The notes: generated by a model not told the origin, from the letters alone. Counted from the stretch's first letter, positions 26,053-35,331 are shown. The stretch: DNA of 64,000 nucleotides from CAYNZV01 sp965217095 (GCA_965217095.1 OZ244235.1:3782001-3846000); one strand, 5' to 3'. Numbers and translations are program-made.

Positions 26053-27690
26053 ATGGATGAGAAGAGGAGAGCCGCGCGCTGGCGCAAGCGTCGCATCATT
26101 TACAATAATGATGGAAACGACGTGAGAGAGGCGTGGACGGGAGTGGAACGTCGTCATGACGTCGAGGAGAAGCTGTTCGCGCGCAGCGGGGCTGAGCTGA
26201 TCGATGACTTTCTCAATGCCCGCAGCAGGCCGCTGGTTGGGACACAGGTGGACAGTATCTCCTACTGCAGTTGTATGGCCGGCGTCACGTTCTCGCACCA
26301 CACGAAATTGGGCGGGTTCTACGGAAAAGGAGTACCGCAAGAGCTCGTGGAGAAGTATGGACGCGATAATCTGGGGATTCAAACAGATTTCTGCCGCGAG
26401 AATGACATAGAGGTATTCTGGTCATTGCGCATGAACGACGCAGCCGATTCCTTTCCCGAGGGTTCGCGCAGATGGACATTCCCTCTGGATCACTTCAAGC
26501 GGGAACATCCGGAATATGTGATGGGCGACCCCGGGGACTGGGTTGAGGGAAAGGCACACAATAAATACTGGTCTTATCTCGACTTCAGTCTTCAACAGGT
26601 CCGGGAGCACATATTTTCGTTGATCCAGGAGGTCGCCCAGAACTACGACGTGGATGGGATAGAGATGGATTTCTTCAAGAGATTCCCTTATTTCCGCGAG
26701 ACGCTAGAGTGGCTTCCCGTCGAGCAGCAACACCTGGACATTATGACAGACCTGGTGCGGCGATTGAGGAAGATGGCAGACGAAACAGGGCAGCAGAGAG
26801 GGCGTCCCGTGCTGCTAGCGGCACGCGTACCTTTCAATCTTCCAGATGCACGTTTCGTTGGGTTAGACCTGGAAAAATGGCTGCAGGAAGATCTTATCGA
26901 CATTTTGATTGCAGGTGGTCGCTACGAGTCGGAGATGACGGAGTCGTTCAAGGAGATCGTGGACCTGGGGCACAAATACGATGTGCCGGTGTATCCCTGT
27001 ATCGACTGGAGTTTCTGGAGCCATTGGGCTTTTCTCGATCTAGGAGCGGCAGAACACCGTAGATATGAGTCGTGGTTGAGCACCCTGTACGGCGGACAGC
27101 CTGCGCGTAGGAACAGGCCGTCTTATGCGGTGACGTTCAATTCGTGGGAAGGAACCATGGCGGCATGGCGTGCTGCGGCGACGAACCTGTTCAACGCCGG
27201 CGCGGACGGCATCTACACCTTCAACGCTTTCTTATCCAAGCACGACCTGTGGAGAGAGATCGGAGATCCCGCGACTATGGCTGGCAAGGACAAGGTATTC
27301 GGCGTGGACCGGTTCGGCGGTGACTCCAGCTTCAGTGACGTGTGCGAACTGGAGCTGAAGCAAGGAGCACCCGTCAGCGTCCACTTTCAAGTGGGTGAGG
27401 ATGTGGGGTCTATCAATGCCGCCGAGTTGCGATTTCGTCTCCACCTCTGGGAGTTTGCAAGCAATGACGACATAGAAGTGAAACTCAACAATGAACCTCT
27501 CGATGACCTCAAGCCAGCCGGCCCGACGCAGACAGACTCGGCTGGGCAGTGGCTGGAATGCCAGTTAAGATCCTCTCAGGTCAATAGGGGGGAGAACACG
27601 GTTGAGCTAGTGGCGAGGAAACGGGATGAATCCATGCAGACACCCCTCGTCTTGGACGCGGTACAGCTACATGTTCACTACAAGGGCTAA
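26053..27690 (+). CDS. TIM-barrel glycosyl-hydrolase-like protein (paralogue of 6066-7703)
   Basis: This 545-residue protein is the same length as and similar throughout to the product of 6066-7703. Shared blocks include W(R)KRRIIYNNDGND, GVTFSHHTKLGGFYGKG, RMNDAADSFPEGSRRWT, NYDVDGIEMDFFKRFPYFRE, FNSWEGTMAAWRAAATNLFN, and the C-terminal QVGEDVGS...LRFRLHLWEF domain. ATG 26053 is chosen because AAAAGGAGGAGCTCA precedes it. A decayed copy of its C-terminal domain lies directly upstream. It converges with the histidine phosphatase gene (43-bp gap). A polysaccharide-active role is inferred from the barrel fold only. Confidence 0.78.
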   Translation: MDEKRRAARWRKRRIIYNNDGNDVREAWTGVERRHDVEEKLFARSGAELIDDFLNARSRPLVGTQVDSISYCSCMAGVTFSHHTKLGGFYGKGVPQELVEKYGRDNLGIQTDFCRENDIEVFWSLRMNDAADSFPEGSRRWTFPLDHFKREHPEYVMGDPGDWVEGKAHNKYWSYLDFSLQQVREHIFSLIQEVAQNYDVDGIEMDFFKRFPYFRETLEWLPVEQQHLDIMTDLVRRLRKMADETGQQRGRPVLLAARVPFNLPDARFVGLDLEKWLQEDLIDILIAGGRYESEMTESFKEIVDLGHKYDVPVYPCIDWSFWSHWAFLDLGAAEHRRYESWLSTLYGGQPARRNRPSYAVTFNSWEGTMAAWRAAATNLFNAGADGIYTFNAFLSKHDLWREIGDPATMAGKDKVFGVDRFGGDSSFSDVCELELKQGAPVSVHFQVGEDVGSINAAELRFRLHLWEFASNDDIEVKLNNEPLDDLKPAGPTQTDSAGQWLECQLRSSQVNRGENTVELVARKRDESMQTPLVLDAVQLHVHYKG

Positions 27691-27733
27691 ACAGGTCTCG
27701 GTCGCATCTATCCCAATAAGGCAAATCGGGCGG

Positions 27734-28342
27734 TCACTCATCCAAATGTGAAGTATCACCCTCGCGAGCCAGAAGCCACGCTTTTCCATCCCATGCCAGT
27801 TCGGTCAGGCTGGCCAACTCGACGACAGCGTTACTTTCACTTCCGGTAAGACACGTGACGAAGCCCTGTACTGTGGCGCCATGTCCTACGATCACAACAC
27901 TTCCTCGTTCTTCGCCCACCAGGCGCTCTACTACTCTGTTTGTCCGCGCGTTCACGTCCTGTCGATTCTCTGGATACACCGGCGCGACCGTCGAATCGTA
28001 GGTGCGATCCACCCGCGGGAAGCGTTCCTGCAACTGGGCCACGGGAAGTATCTCCGGAGCCGACGGAAACCAGTCCGGGCATAGCATCTCGCCGAGGCCG
28101 GACTCCACCCTGATCTGCGACTTCGTCACTTCGGCTATGCAGTCTGCTGTTTCCACCGCTCTGAGGTAGGGTGACGAGTAGATCCGAGTGATCTTGTCCG
28201 CTGCCAATCGTTGCGCCAATCGCATTGCCTGCGATCGGCCCTTCTCGGTCAAGCCAGGATCAAACGGTCTTGCCGCCGTACTCCGCCAGGCAGGATCTGT
28301 GTCTTCTCTCTCCCCATGCCTTACCACCAGCAACCTCTCCAT
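27734..28342 (-). CDS. Histidine phosphatase (phosphoglycerate-mutase-like)
   Basis: The 202-residue protein starts MERLLVVRHGEREDTD, which contains the RHG catalytic motif. It continues with the phosphate-pocket Arg in SSPYLRAVETA and the second catalytic His in VVIVGHGATVQGF. The size is normal for the single-domain branch. The substrate may be a phosphosugar or phosphoprotein; the sequence does not say. ATG 28342 follows GAGGGGGGTGAGA and is preferred to the ATG 24 bp upstream. The 193 bp to the beta-propeller gene upstream show nothing distinct. Confidence 0.88.
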   Translation of the reverse strand: MERLLVVRHGEREDTDPAWRSTAARPFDPGLTEKGRSQAMRLAQRLAADKITRIYSSPYLRAVETADCIAEVTKSQIRVESGLGEMLCPDWFPSAPEILPVAQLQERFPRVDRTYDSTVAPVYPENRQDVNARTNRVVERLVGEERGSVVIVGHGATVQGFVTCLTGSESNAVVELASLTELAWDGKAWLLAREGDTSHLDE

Positions 28343-28535
28343 TCTCACCCCCCTCCTCACCACCACGGCCTAGGAGCGGGTCCGAGTATTCGCTTTGACA
28401 GGCGAGGGGGCGTCATTGTTGTCGATGGCAAGGCGCGTGAGCGATCTGAATTGGGGAATTCGGAGAGAGAAGCGCAACGCAGACAGCGGGAGCAATGACG
28501 CCCCTGCAGCCCAAATGGGATACTCGGACACGCTC

Positions 28536-30089
28536 TTAGTCGACGAACTGAAACGCATACAGCTTGCATGCCCGCAGCTTGAAATGAAGCCTTACGGGGC
28601 GGCCGATGAGGGGTTCGACCGTATCTCTGTCTCGCCACCTCACTTTTGCCGCAACATGGTTCCGGTCGATACTGATCGCCTCGTCCAGCGAATAGCCCGG
28701 GATGGGATGGTTCCAGTCGTCTCGGATCTCCACCCACACTTCGCCCATAGCGGAGCAATCTACGTTGATTGTCAATTCGCTACCGGTAAAGGTTAGTAGG
28801 GGTGTAGTGAAATCTGCTCCGGTGTATTCCGCATCGGCAGACATGAATCCGTCCAGGCGCTGGACTACTCGACGAATGCCACTCGACCTCTGGGCTGCTT
28901 CGACTCCATGGGTAACCGGCGAGCCTACGTAGTATTGCCAGATCTCATCCCCTTTCCTGACCATGCCATGCATCATGTACACCTGTCCCCCGTCATGACT
29001 GCCCTCAATGCCCAGGCCGACGTATGGCTTTCTATCGGGCCGCGAGAAATCGATTCCATCGCGACTGACGGCCAGCTGGACATCTATCGGTCCGTCGTTG
29101 CGGTATCTTCCGCGTTCGTCCTTTCCCCGCGTCGTAGTATCGGATGTGTCACCCACCGGATAGTGCCTGTACGGGGTGGTAAACGAAAAATAGGCGTCCG
29201 CTGCCCAGGGATATTGGTGGACACCAGGCGTATACAGATCCGTATCCACCGGATCTGCTTCGTCACGGTCCAGCACGACCTGCATCTCATCCCCTACTCG
29301 TGCCCTCGAGTTCTCAGGTCCTCGCTCTGCTTTCGGGTTGTCCCTGAATGGCCAAGGTAGCACCATGGGATCATCGAATTCCGTTCTCGATACGGCACGC
29401 CCCTTCTGGTGCCAGCGCACATAAGCAACGTATTTCCGCAGCCTGGTATCGAATCCCACCTGATTGTGAGAATCGTGGTAGAACGGCAGGGCACCCGGAT
29501 GATGGACGTTCCAACGCAGGCCATCGGCACTGGTACACAGGTAGAGCTCTTTGTATCCTCTTCCCCCTTCTTCTCTGGTTTTCTCTACCCAGCGTTTTTC
29601 GCTTTCCAGATACGCGTACGCGCTCCCTATGCATCCTTCTGTCTGTGACCACCGATCCGTTTTCTTCACCGATGATAGTGACTTGTACCGGTGTTCATCA
29701 GGACCATTGGGATCGATCATGACGAAAGGACTGGCACCCGGCATGACTATGTTGGTGTCTGCAATGCCCTCGAAAGAAAACAAGCCAAGGTTCGGCCGCT
29801 CCCAGTCTATCCCATTGGTGCTTTCCGCATAGCAGGTGCAGACTGCGTCTCCGGGTTTCTTGTTGCTCGCATCCACGCGATGCGCGAGATACCACATCTT
29901 GTAGATGCCCTCGTGCTCAACCATGTTTGAATAGGGAGATATCGTGCCTTCCCAGGGCTTTTCCGGAACAAACACCATATCGGCCTTTGTCGGTGGATTG
30001 ACTCGCAGAGCGACACCTTGGCTCTTGGCAAACCATCTGCTGTCAATGAACAGCTGCTTTCGGTTTGTCAGTGCGATAGGCTCTACCAT
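28536..30089 (-). CDS. Five-bladed beta-propeller glycoside-hydrolase-like protein
   Basis: The 517-residue protein starts with ALTNRKQLFIDSRWFAKSQGVALRVNPP, an opening typical of a large uncharacterised GH32/GH43-like propeller family of marine bacteria. Blade motifs include MVEHEGIYKMWYLAH, AESTNGIDWERPNLGL, TSADGLRWNVHHPGA, and AVSRDGIDFSRPDRKPY. A C-terminal sandwich (GSELTINVDCSAMGEVWVEI...GYSLDEAISIDRN) resembles that of 10699-12294 and many family members. No signal peptide. The start ATG follows GAGGAAGGTATCAG. Upstream, a 164-bp MITE lies in the divergent region shared with the isomerase gene. Confidence 0.75.
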   Translation of the reverse strand: MVEPIALTNRKQLFIDSRWFAKSQGVALRVNPPTKADMVFVPEKPWEGTISPYSNMVEHEGIYKMWYLAHRVDASNKKPGDAVCTCYAESTNGIDWERPNLGLFSFEGIADTNIVMPGASPFVMIDPNGPDEHRYKSLSSVKKTDRWSQTEGCIGSAYAYLESEKRWVEKTREEGGRGYKELYLCTSADGLRWNVHHPGALPFYHDSHNQVGFDTRLRKYVAYVRWHQKGRAVSRTEFDDPMVLPWPFRDNPKAERGPENSRARVGDEMQVVLDRDEADPVDTDLYTPGVHQYPWAADAYFSFTTPYRHYPVGDTSDTTTRGKDERGRYRNDGPIDVQLAVSRDGIDFSRPDRKPYVGLGIEGSHDGGQVYMMHGMVRKGDEIWQYYVGSPVTHGVEAAQRSSGIRRVVQRLDGFMSADAEYTGADFTTPLLTFTGSELTINVDCSAMGEVWVEIRDDWNHPIPGYSLDEAISIDRNHVAAKVRWRDRDTVEPLIGRPVRLHFKLRACKLYAFQFVD

Positions 30090-30130
30090 CTGATACCTTC
30101 CTCTATTGGCATAAAAACCAAAAACGGACC

Positions 30131-30294
30131 TAGTGCCGTGTCACGGAAGTAGGCTTGAGATTTGGGCGTCGAATCACCCGGCCTGCAAGGCGCTCGAGCG
30201 AGGCGTTTTGGTGGAATACACCGAGCGAGTGCAACGCGGAAGGACGGGATGAATCGGCGGCAAAATACAAGCAAAATTTTGTGACACGGCACTA
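30131..30294. mobile_element. 164-bp MITE with perfect 14-bp terminal inverted repeats
   Basis: The ends are TAGTGCCGTGTCAC (30131-30144) and its exact complement GTGACACGGCACTA (30281-30294). Terminal TA on each side fits the TA target duplication of IS630/Tc1-type transposases. The 136-bp interior has no plausible gene. No matching full element is in the window, so it is a non-autonomous element. It sits between the divergent starts at 30089 (-) and 30449 (+) and may affect both promoters. Confidence 0.8.
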
Positions 30295-30448
30295 GAAATC
30301 CTTTGGGCGAAGCGCTTGTAGCTGTTGTCGTCGAAGCGATTATGCTGCCTTCCAAGGCGCGTAGATCGGGAAAATCTGATACATTTCGGTCTTTGTCCAA
30401 GACTCTTTTGCACTCTCATTTGTCCTAAACTCTCTAGGAGAACAGAAA

Positions 30449-31360
30449 ATGGGAAGCTCTGAGGTGCCGTATCAATGGACAGAGGAGGAGATTGAGGAAC
30501 GGCTCGGCATATCAATGTGCGCTTTCCCGGCCCTTCCTCCCCACGGAGCCCGGGAGGTCGCGGCTATCCGCGAGGCCGGCATCTCGCGCATTGAAATCGA
30601 TGGACTCTCCGGCTGCAATACGCCGACGCCCTCATTTGACTTCTGCGACCGCGCCCAAAGGGATGAGATCCTGGCGGAATGCAGAAAACAAGGGGTTGCT
30701 ATTACCTCGGTCCATGCCCCTGGCAGCCCGGCACCCGGGTATGGCGGTGACTCTCCCGTCTATGATGCGGAAGACGCAGATCAAAGACAGGAAGCCGTAC
30801 GTCAGGCAATCGTATACGCACGCTTGGCGGAGGAAATGGGAGCTTCCATTCTGGTGGCACATTTTGGCGTCAACGAGCGCTCTGAGAGAACGGTGACGGA
30901 AGTACTGGAGCAGCTCACCGACTCATCTCTGAAACTCACCGTCGAGAACGTGCCCAATGTCCCTGATCTGCGAGACTACGTGGCGTTGGTGGACAGGGTC
31001 GGTTCTGAGCAGTTTGGCATGACAGTAGACATTGGACATGCAAGGGACATCGAGGGCGTCAACCCTTTCACCAAGAGGGAAGTCGCCCGCAGGACCATGG
31101 CCCAATGTGGAAAGCGTTTGTTCCATCTTCATCTGCACGACTTCACCGATGGTGACCACATTGCGCCGTTCCTCGGCAGAATCGAATGGGAAGAGGTCTT
31201 TGGCGCGTTTGCGGACACAGCCTACGCGGGATCGTATATGTTTGAAGCGGGCCCTTTCCGAAAGAAATACATCAATGGCGATATTCCTCCGTCAGAGGTT
31301 TTGCGCCGGACCGCTGCGTTTCCCGCCACATTTGCCGAACGGTACGGCGCCCGCGAATAA
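30449..31360 (+). CDS. Sugar-phosphate isomerase/epimerase (AP-endonuclease-2-like TIM barrel)
   Basis: This intact 303-residue protein is the paralogue of the gene interrupted by IS1595 copy 2. Predicted metal ligands lie in LTVENVPNVPDL (Glu), MTVDIGHARDI (Asp/His), FHLHLHDFTDGDH (His, Asp) and SYMFEAGPF (Glu). The fold is that of xylose isomerase-like or hydroxypyruvate isomerase-like enzymes; the substrate is unknown. ATG follows TAGGAGAACAGAAA. It lies 154 bp downstream of the MITE and is convergent with the MBL-fold gene (33-bp gap). Confidence 0.88.
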   Translation: MGSSEVPYQWTEEEIEERLGISMCAFPALPPHGAREVAAIREAGISRIEIDGLSGCNTPTPSFDFCDRAQRDEILAECRKQGVAITSVHAPGSPAPGYGGDSPVYDAEDADQRQEAVRQAIVYARLAEEMGASILVAHFGVNERSERTVTEVLEQLTDSSLKLTVENVPNVPDLRDYVALVDRVGSEQFGMTVDIGHARDIEGVNPFTKREVARRTMAQCGKRLFHLHLHDFTDGDHIAPFLGRIEWEEVFGAFADTAYAGSYMFEAGPFRKKYINGDIPPSEVLRRTAAFPATFAERYGARE

Positions 31361-31393
31361 ACGACATCGCGTCCAGCTAGATCTCCCTCTGGT

Positions 31394-32029
31394 CTAAAGA
31401 GGAAAGTAGCTGACTTTCGGCGGTTCTTTCGACGTCGACTCCGCCGACTCGAACAGCTCGATCAGTCGGTCCTTGCCATCGCCAATCAAGGCATCTCCGT
31501 GGCCCGGACAGAGATTTAGGAAATCCAGATCCCTCAAGTGGGATAGCGTTGCCCTGGGTTGGGGATGACCATTTGGATGACCACCGAGGATCATGCCGCC
31601 CGGAGCCCACTTGGCTGTTGTGCCGAGACAGTCGCCTGCGAAGATGGTGCCGCCGTTCGTCTCTGAAAACAGCACCTGTTCCCCGCGCGTCAGACCGGGT
31701 GCGCCCACCGCCCTAATTCCGCCGGGGAGGACGTCTCCGTCGCCGTATGTCTCGAAGGCATCCAGATCCTCGATCATACACACATCCCTTTCCGGCACGA
31801 AGAGAGGTGCTCCGGTTCGTTTGGCGAACAAACGCGCGGATCGCTCGTGCCACCCGATGGAGATGATGACGGCCTTCACGTCTGTCGCCTCGTTGATCGG
31901 CCCGATGCCGGGCTCTATCGGATCGATGATCACACTGCCCTCATCTGTTTGCAGGAAGTAACACTCCAGCGACCAGATTTCCGGCCAGATAACCCGCCAG
32001 TGAAACAGGCCGGGCGCAAGCTCTTTCAT
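31394..32029 (-). CDS. Metallo-beta-lactamase-fold protein with degenerate metal motif
   Basis: The 211-residue protein has the MBL layout: ELAPGLFHW, SVIIDPIEP, VKAVIISIGWHERSARLF, FAGDCLG, and LNLCPGHGDALIGDG. The usual HxHxDH motif is replaced by SIGWHERS, so one zinc site is missing or altered, while the later Asp (GDCLG) and His (PGHGD) remain. It could be a glyoxalase-II-like hydrolase with one metal or a non-enzymatic relative. No convincing ribosome binding site precedes the ATG. It is downstream of the DUF1538/PII-like pair, with an 80-bp gap. Confidence 0.75.
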   Translation of the reverse strand: MKELAPGLFHWRVIWPEIWSLECYFLQTDEGSVIIDPIEPGIGPINEATDVKAVIISIGWHERSARLFAKRTGAPLFVPERDVCMIEDLDAFETYGDGDVLPGGIRAVGAPGLTRGEQVLFSETNGGTIFAGDCLGTTAKWAPGGMILGGHPNGHPQPRATLSHLRDLDFLNLCPGHGDALIGDGKDRLIELFESAESTSKEPPKVSYFPL

Positions 32030-32108
32030 GGTTCAGTTGCTCTGGATAACGGTGCGATGCCGCATGGAGCCAGCGTTGAATAGGGCGGGTCGCCGCAAAT
32101 AGGCTTCC

Positions 32109-33224
32109 TCAGCGTTTGACGAATGGGTGGGTGCAGGCGACCGTCACCGGTTTGAAGGCGACAAACCCGGCCGCCTCATCTTCGAATACACCGGCCGATT
32201 CCAGGCCAGCGGAAATTGCCTCGACGATATCTTTTCCGATGACCAGCTCAGTCATCTCCCGCGCTGCCGATACCGGGGTGACGAGTCCATCCATGCGGGC
32301 GTGGCGCGCCTTGCTGATCGTCGCACCTCCGGCGCCCGCCGCCAACGCCACCCGCACCAGATCGCTGGCGCGGCCTTCGTTGCAGATGAGGGTCAAGCTG
32401 ACGAGGTCGTACAGGTACTTGTTTCTCTTGGTGGGATCGTCGCCGCCCAGCGATCGTTTGCGCCAGTCGGTCGATCCGATCAACTTATCGACCGCGCCGA
32501 TCAGCTGCTCAATGCTGGCGGAGTGCCGCTGACCACGAATGACCATGTTATTGACCACGCCCCCTGCGATGGGCGACTCGTAGATAATGCCGGAGCCGAA
32601 ACGGTCCAACCTCGCGGTGTCGACCAGCGATCCAAGTATGTCGGTGGCTTCGTGATCCGAAGCAACGGCGTGCACCACATCCTTTCCGGCCGGCATGGCG
32701 ACTCGGATCAGTCCCAACTTTTCTCGAAGCCCAGTGCCCTCGCCGGTGGTGACCTGCGGCATGGGGACCCCCAGGCCTAGCACCGCTTTGACGATCCTGT
32801 CAGCGCGACCCCGCTGCACCGTGCAGGTAAGGCTGGCCAGGTTCTCCTCGGTGACGATGTTCTCCGTCCCCACGACAGGGGTTAGCAGGTGCTCTTCCCA
32901 GGTAGATCCACGGCCTATCTCCACCTCCTCGTAGACGGCGCTGCCGTGGCCAGGAATGTTCAAGTCGCACGCGGCCACCAGTGCTTGCACGGCGGCTTTG
33001 GCATCGGCCAACGGGACGTAGAATAGGAGTTTGTCCGCTGGCTCCTCTTCCAGGACGATTCCGGCCCCGATGCCGAGGAACCCCGCCCGGCGCTTGAGAA
33101 CGACCGCGCGGCTGGGTTGCAGATGATACTCTTGCACATCCAGCGCCTTTAAGGTCCCCAGCACCTTGCCGGTTACCGGATTGTAGGTAGTGCAGGTAAT
33201 TTGTGCCGCTTCTACAGTTTCCAT
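32109..33224 (-). CDS. Three-unit PII-like protein
   Basis: The 371-residue chain appears to contain three consecutive units with the PII/ferredoxin-like pattern. Unit 1 (about 1-115) ends GSAVYEEVEIG. Unit 2 (about 130-235) is the clearest: TCTVQRGRADRIVKAVLGLG, then VAMPAGKDVVHAV and DRFGSGIIYESPI. Unit 3 (about 275-371) contains LTLICNEGRASDLVRVALAA, TELVIGKDIVEAI, and GFVAFKPV. Ordinary PII proteins are about 112 residues and trimerise, so this could be a one-chain pseudo-trimer. It lies 22 bp downstream of the DUF1538 membrane-protein gene. PII-like genes are known neighbours of DUF1538 genes, so it probably senses a small ligand and gates or reports on that membrane protein. ATG 33224 was chosen because the longer frame starts inside the upstream gene. 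Confidence 0.78.
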   Translation of the reverse strand: METVEAAQITCTTYNPVTGKVLGTLKALDVQEYHLQPSRAVVLKRRAGFLGIGAGIVLEEEPADKLLFYVPLADAKAAVQALVAACDLNIPGHGSAVYEEVEIGRGSTWEEHLLTPVVGTENIVTEENLASLTCTVQRGRADRIVKAVLGLGVPMPQVTTGEGTGLREKLGLIRVAMPAGKDVVHAVASDHEATDILGSLVDTARLDRFGSGIIYESPIAGGVVNNMVIRGQRHSASIEQLIGAVDKLIGSTDWRKRSLGGDDPTKRNKYLYDLVSLTLICNEGRASDLVRVALAAGAGGATISKARHARMDGLVTPVSAAREMTELVIGKDIVEAISAGLESAGVFEDEAAGFVAFKPVTVACTHPFVKR

Positions 33225-33246
33225 GACTGTCTCGTAAAACGGTGGG

Positions 33247-35331
33247 TCATGACGCCGATTCCACTTCTTCGCGTCGGCGACGAGTGACGTGGAGACCCAC
33301 GAGGAGCACTGCAAGGATCGGACAGACCGAGGCGAGAGCGAGAATGCCGAAACCCTCGACGCTGCCCACTTGAGCGCTGATACCCAACCCCATGGCCAGC
33401 ACCAGCGGGACCGTAACTGGCCCCGTCGTTACTCCGGCACTGTCCCACCCGATGTTAACAAAGTCCTCGCTGGAGATCACGGTAAGAACCATCAAAACAA
33501 CGTACGGGGGCACCAGGATCCAGATCAGCGGCCAGTCGTATATGATCTTGGCGACCCCGAGAGCGATGCCGACGCCGACGCCGATGGCGACGGCCTGCAT
33601 CAACAGCGTCTTGCGGAAGGTGCCCACGGTCAGGTCTTCCACCGTGGTGCCCAATGCGTTCAGCGCCGGTTCTGCCAGGGTCGCGCTATAACCCATCATG
33701 AACCCGAAAAGCACGACCACCAAAACGCCGAAAAATCCTTCAAACAGCGGCCCGCTTAGCGGCGTGAAGGAATAACGGCCGGTGCTACCGTCGTAGTTCT
33801 CGGGCGCGTAGGGTAGCACCTCATAGCCGTCTTCGGTTTTGCTCGTGAAAAACTCCTGCAGCTCCCCTCCTGGCGTGATCGCCCGCGAGACGATGCCCGG
33901 ATCGAAATTGCGGATGACAGTCTTCTCCTGACCCATCTCCACAGCTTTGAAGGACGAAGGCAGATTGGTGCCGATCTCGCTGCCCAGGCGGGACAGGCCG
34001 AGCTCGATGCCGATGCTGAACAGCGACATCCCCATTACCGCCAGTACGAGACCCAGAACCATCTCGTCCGCTCGCCTGATTCTCTCGCGCAGGATGACCA
34101 GCAAAACTAGAATGAGGAACAGACTCAACGGGATGATCGCCTGTGCGGCCCCGAGGGTGTTCCGCATAAGCAGATCCTCTGTGTCGACCTGACCTTCCAG
34201 AGCATCGGTCAGCGCCCCGACCTTCTCGCGTACGCGCTCCTCGGAGCCGTAGACACGCAGACGTTGCTCGTGAGTGGCGCTGGTCAGCAGCCAGTGCTCG
34301 AACGCCAAGGTGGTGCCAAAGGTTGCCGTTTGTTCGGCTGCATCGCCAGCGAGTCTGGCGACTTCATCGTTCAGCGCATCTTTGTCGCCAAAGAAAGCAA
34401 CCCGTCCCTGGGGACTGCCGTTGCGAAGCACATAACCCGTCAGCTCGTTCTTGTCGCTGAACAGCTGCAGCGCCTGATCGCGATTGCGGAGGCTCGAAAA
34501 TTCGACATCACTCATGGGCAGCAGGGTGCCGGGTTGCAATAACAGACCGAGGCTGAGAACCGCAAGGATGGGAAAGGCGGAAGCCAGGGTCACCACGCCG
34601 AAACCGGCGGCGGTGCCGCCTTCGCCTTGAGAGGCGACACGGGAAATGCCAATACCCAGTGCCAGCACCAGGGGCACCGTTACCGGTCCGGTGGTCACGG
34701 CGCCGCAGTCCCAGGCCAACCCGGTGATATGGACCAGATTGGGATCGAAAAACGCCCAGATGGAGACCGATCCGATGACGGCATAGAGAACGAAGATGAA
34801 CGGCTTCAGCGACCAGTGATAGAGAAAGCGCAGCATTCCGAACAGCACCGCTAAGCCGACGCCGCCACCCACGGCCCATACGAGGATCGCAGAATGTTTG
34901 TTCAGAAGCAGGAACAACAGCGGGGCATTCCACGCCTTCACCGAGAAACCCGCGGTTTTGAGCACGCCGATGGCCGGCTCCGCAAAGGTTGCGCCAAGGC
35001 CGACAATGAAGGCGAAGATCAGGATCACCGGCAGCACTGTTTTCTGCGGCAGCATGATCCCACAGATTTCGCCCAGGGGCATGAGACCGAGGAACAGCCC
35101 CTCCATGAAGAGCGCTAGTCCGAGGATTACCACGCCGATGCCCAGCGCCACCACGGTCGCATTAGCCACCGGTATGCCGAGTACGACCATCTGGAACAAC
35201 ACTAGGTAAGCGACGATCAGTGATATGCTGCGGATCTGCTCGACAATCTTGTTCCCGGCATACGGGCCTACCATTCGCACAGCCTGGCCGAACGGGATCT
35301 TTACTCGTTGTGGTGCTAGCTCGCGCCCCAT
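33247..35331 (-). CDS. DUF1538-family membrane protein, two tandem DUF1538 units
   Basis: This 694-residue polytopic inner-membrane protein has two related halves. Each has an AEPA motif (GATFAEPAIGVL, then SATLAEPALNALG) and a (W)D-G/S-(A)VTTGPVTVPLVLA motif (DCGAVTTGPVTVPLVLALGI, then DSAGVTTGPVTVPLVLAMGL), followed by GFGxxxLASxxPILAVL. This is the DUF1538 repeat. The segment between the halves (about 290-470) includes a soluble loop with a second short soluble part around 455-500. The function of DUF1538 is not established; the glycine- and proline-rich repeated motifs suggest a transporter or channel. The PII-like gene follows at 22 bp. No strong ribosome binding site precedes the ATG at 35331. 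Confidence 0.88.
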   Translation of the reverse strand: MGRELAPQRVKIPFGQAVRMVGPYAGNKIVEQIRSISLIVAYLVLFQMVVLGIPVANATVVALGIGVVILGLALFMEGLFLGLMPLGEICGIMLPQKTVLPVILIFAFIVGLGATFAEPAIGVLKTAGFSVKAWNAPLLFLLLNKHSAILVWAVGGGVGLAVLFGMLRFLYHWSLKPFIFVLYAVIGSVSIWAFFDPNLVHITGLAWDCGAVTTGPVTVPLVLALGIGISRVASQGEGGTAAGFGVVTLASAFPILAVLSLGLLLQPGTLLPMSDVEFSSLRNRDQALQLFSDKNELTGYVLRNGSPQGRVAFFGDKDALNDEVARLAGDAAEQTATFGTTLAFEHWLLTSATHEQRLRVYGSEERVREKVGALTDALEGQVDTEDLLMRNTLGAAQAIIPLSLFLILVLLVILRERIRRADEMVLGLVLAVMGMSLFSIGIELGLSRLGSEIGTNLPSSFKAVEMGQEKTVIRNFDPGIVSRAITPGGELQEFFTSKTEDGYEVLPYAPENYDGSTGRYSFTPLSGPLFEGFFGVLVVVLFGFMMGYSATLAEPALNALGTTVEDLTVGTFRKTLLMQAVAIGVGVGIALGVAKIIYDWPLIWILVPPYVVLMVLTVISSEDFVNIGWDSAGVTTGPVTVPLVLAMGLGISAQVGSVEGFGILALASVCPILAVLLVGLHVTRRRREEVESAS

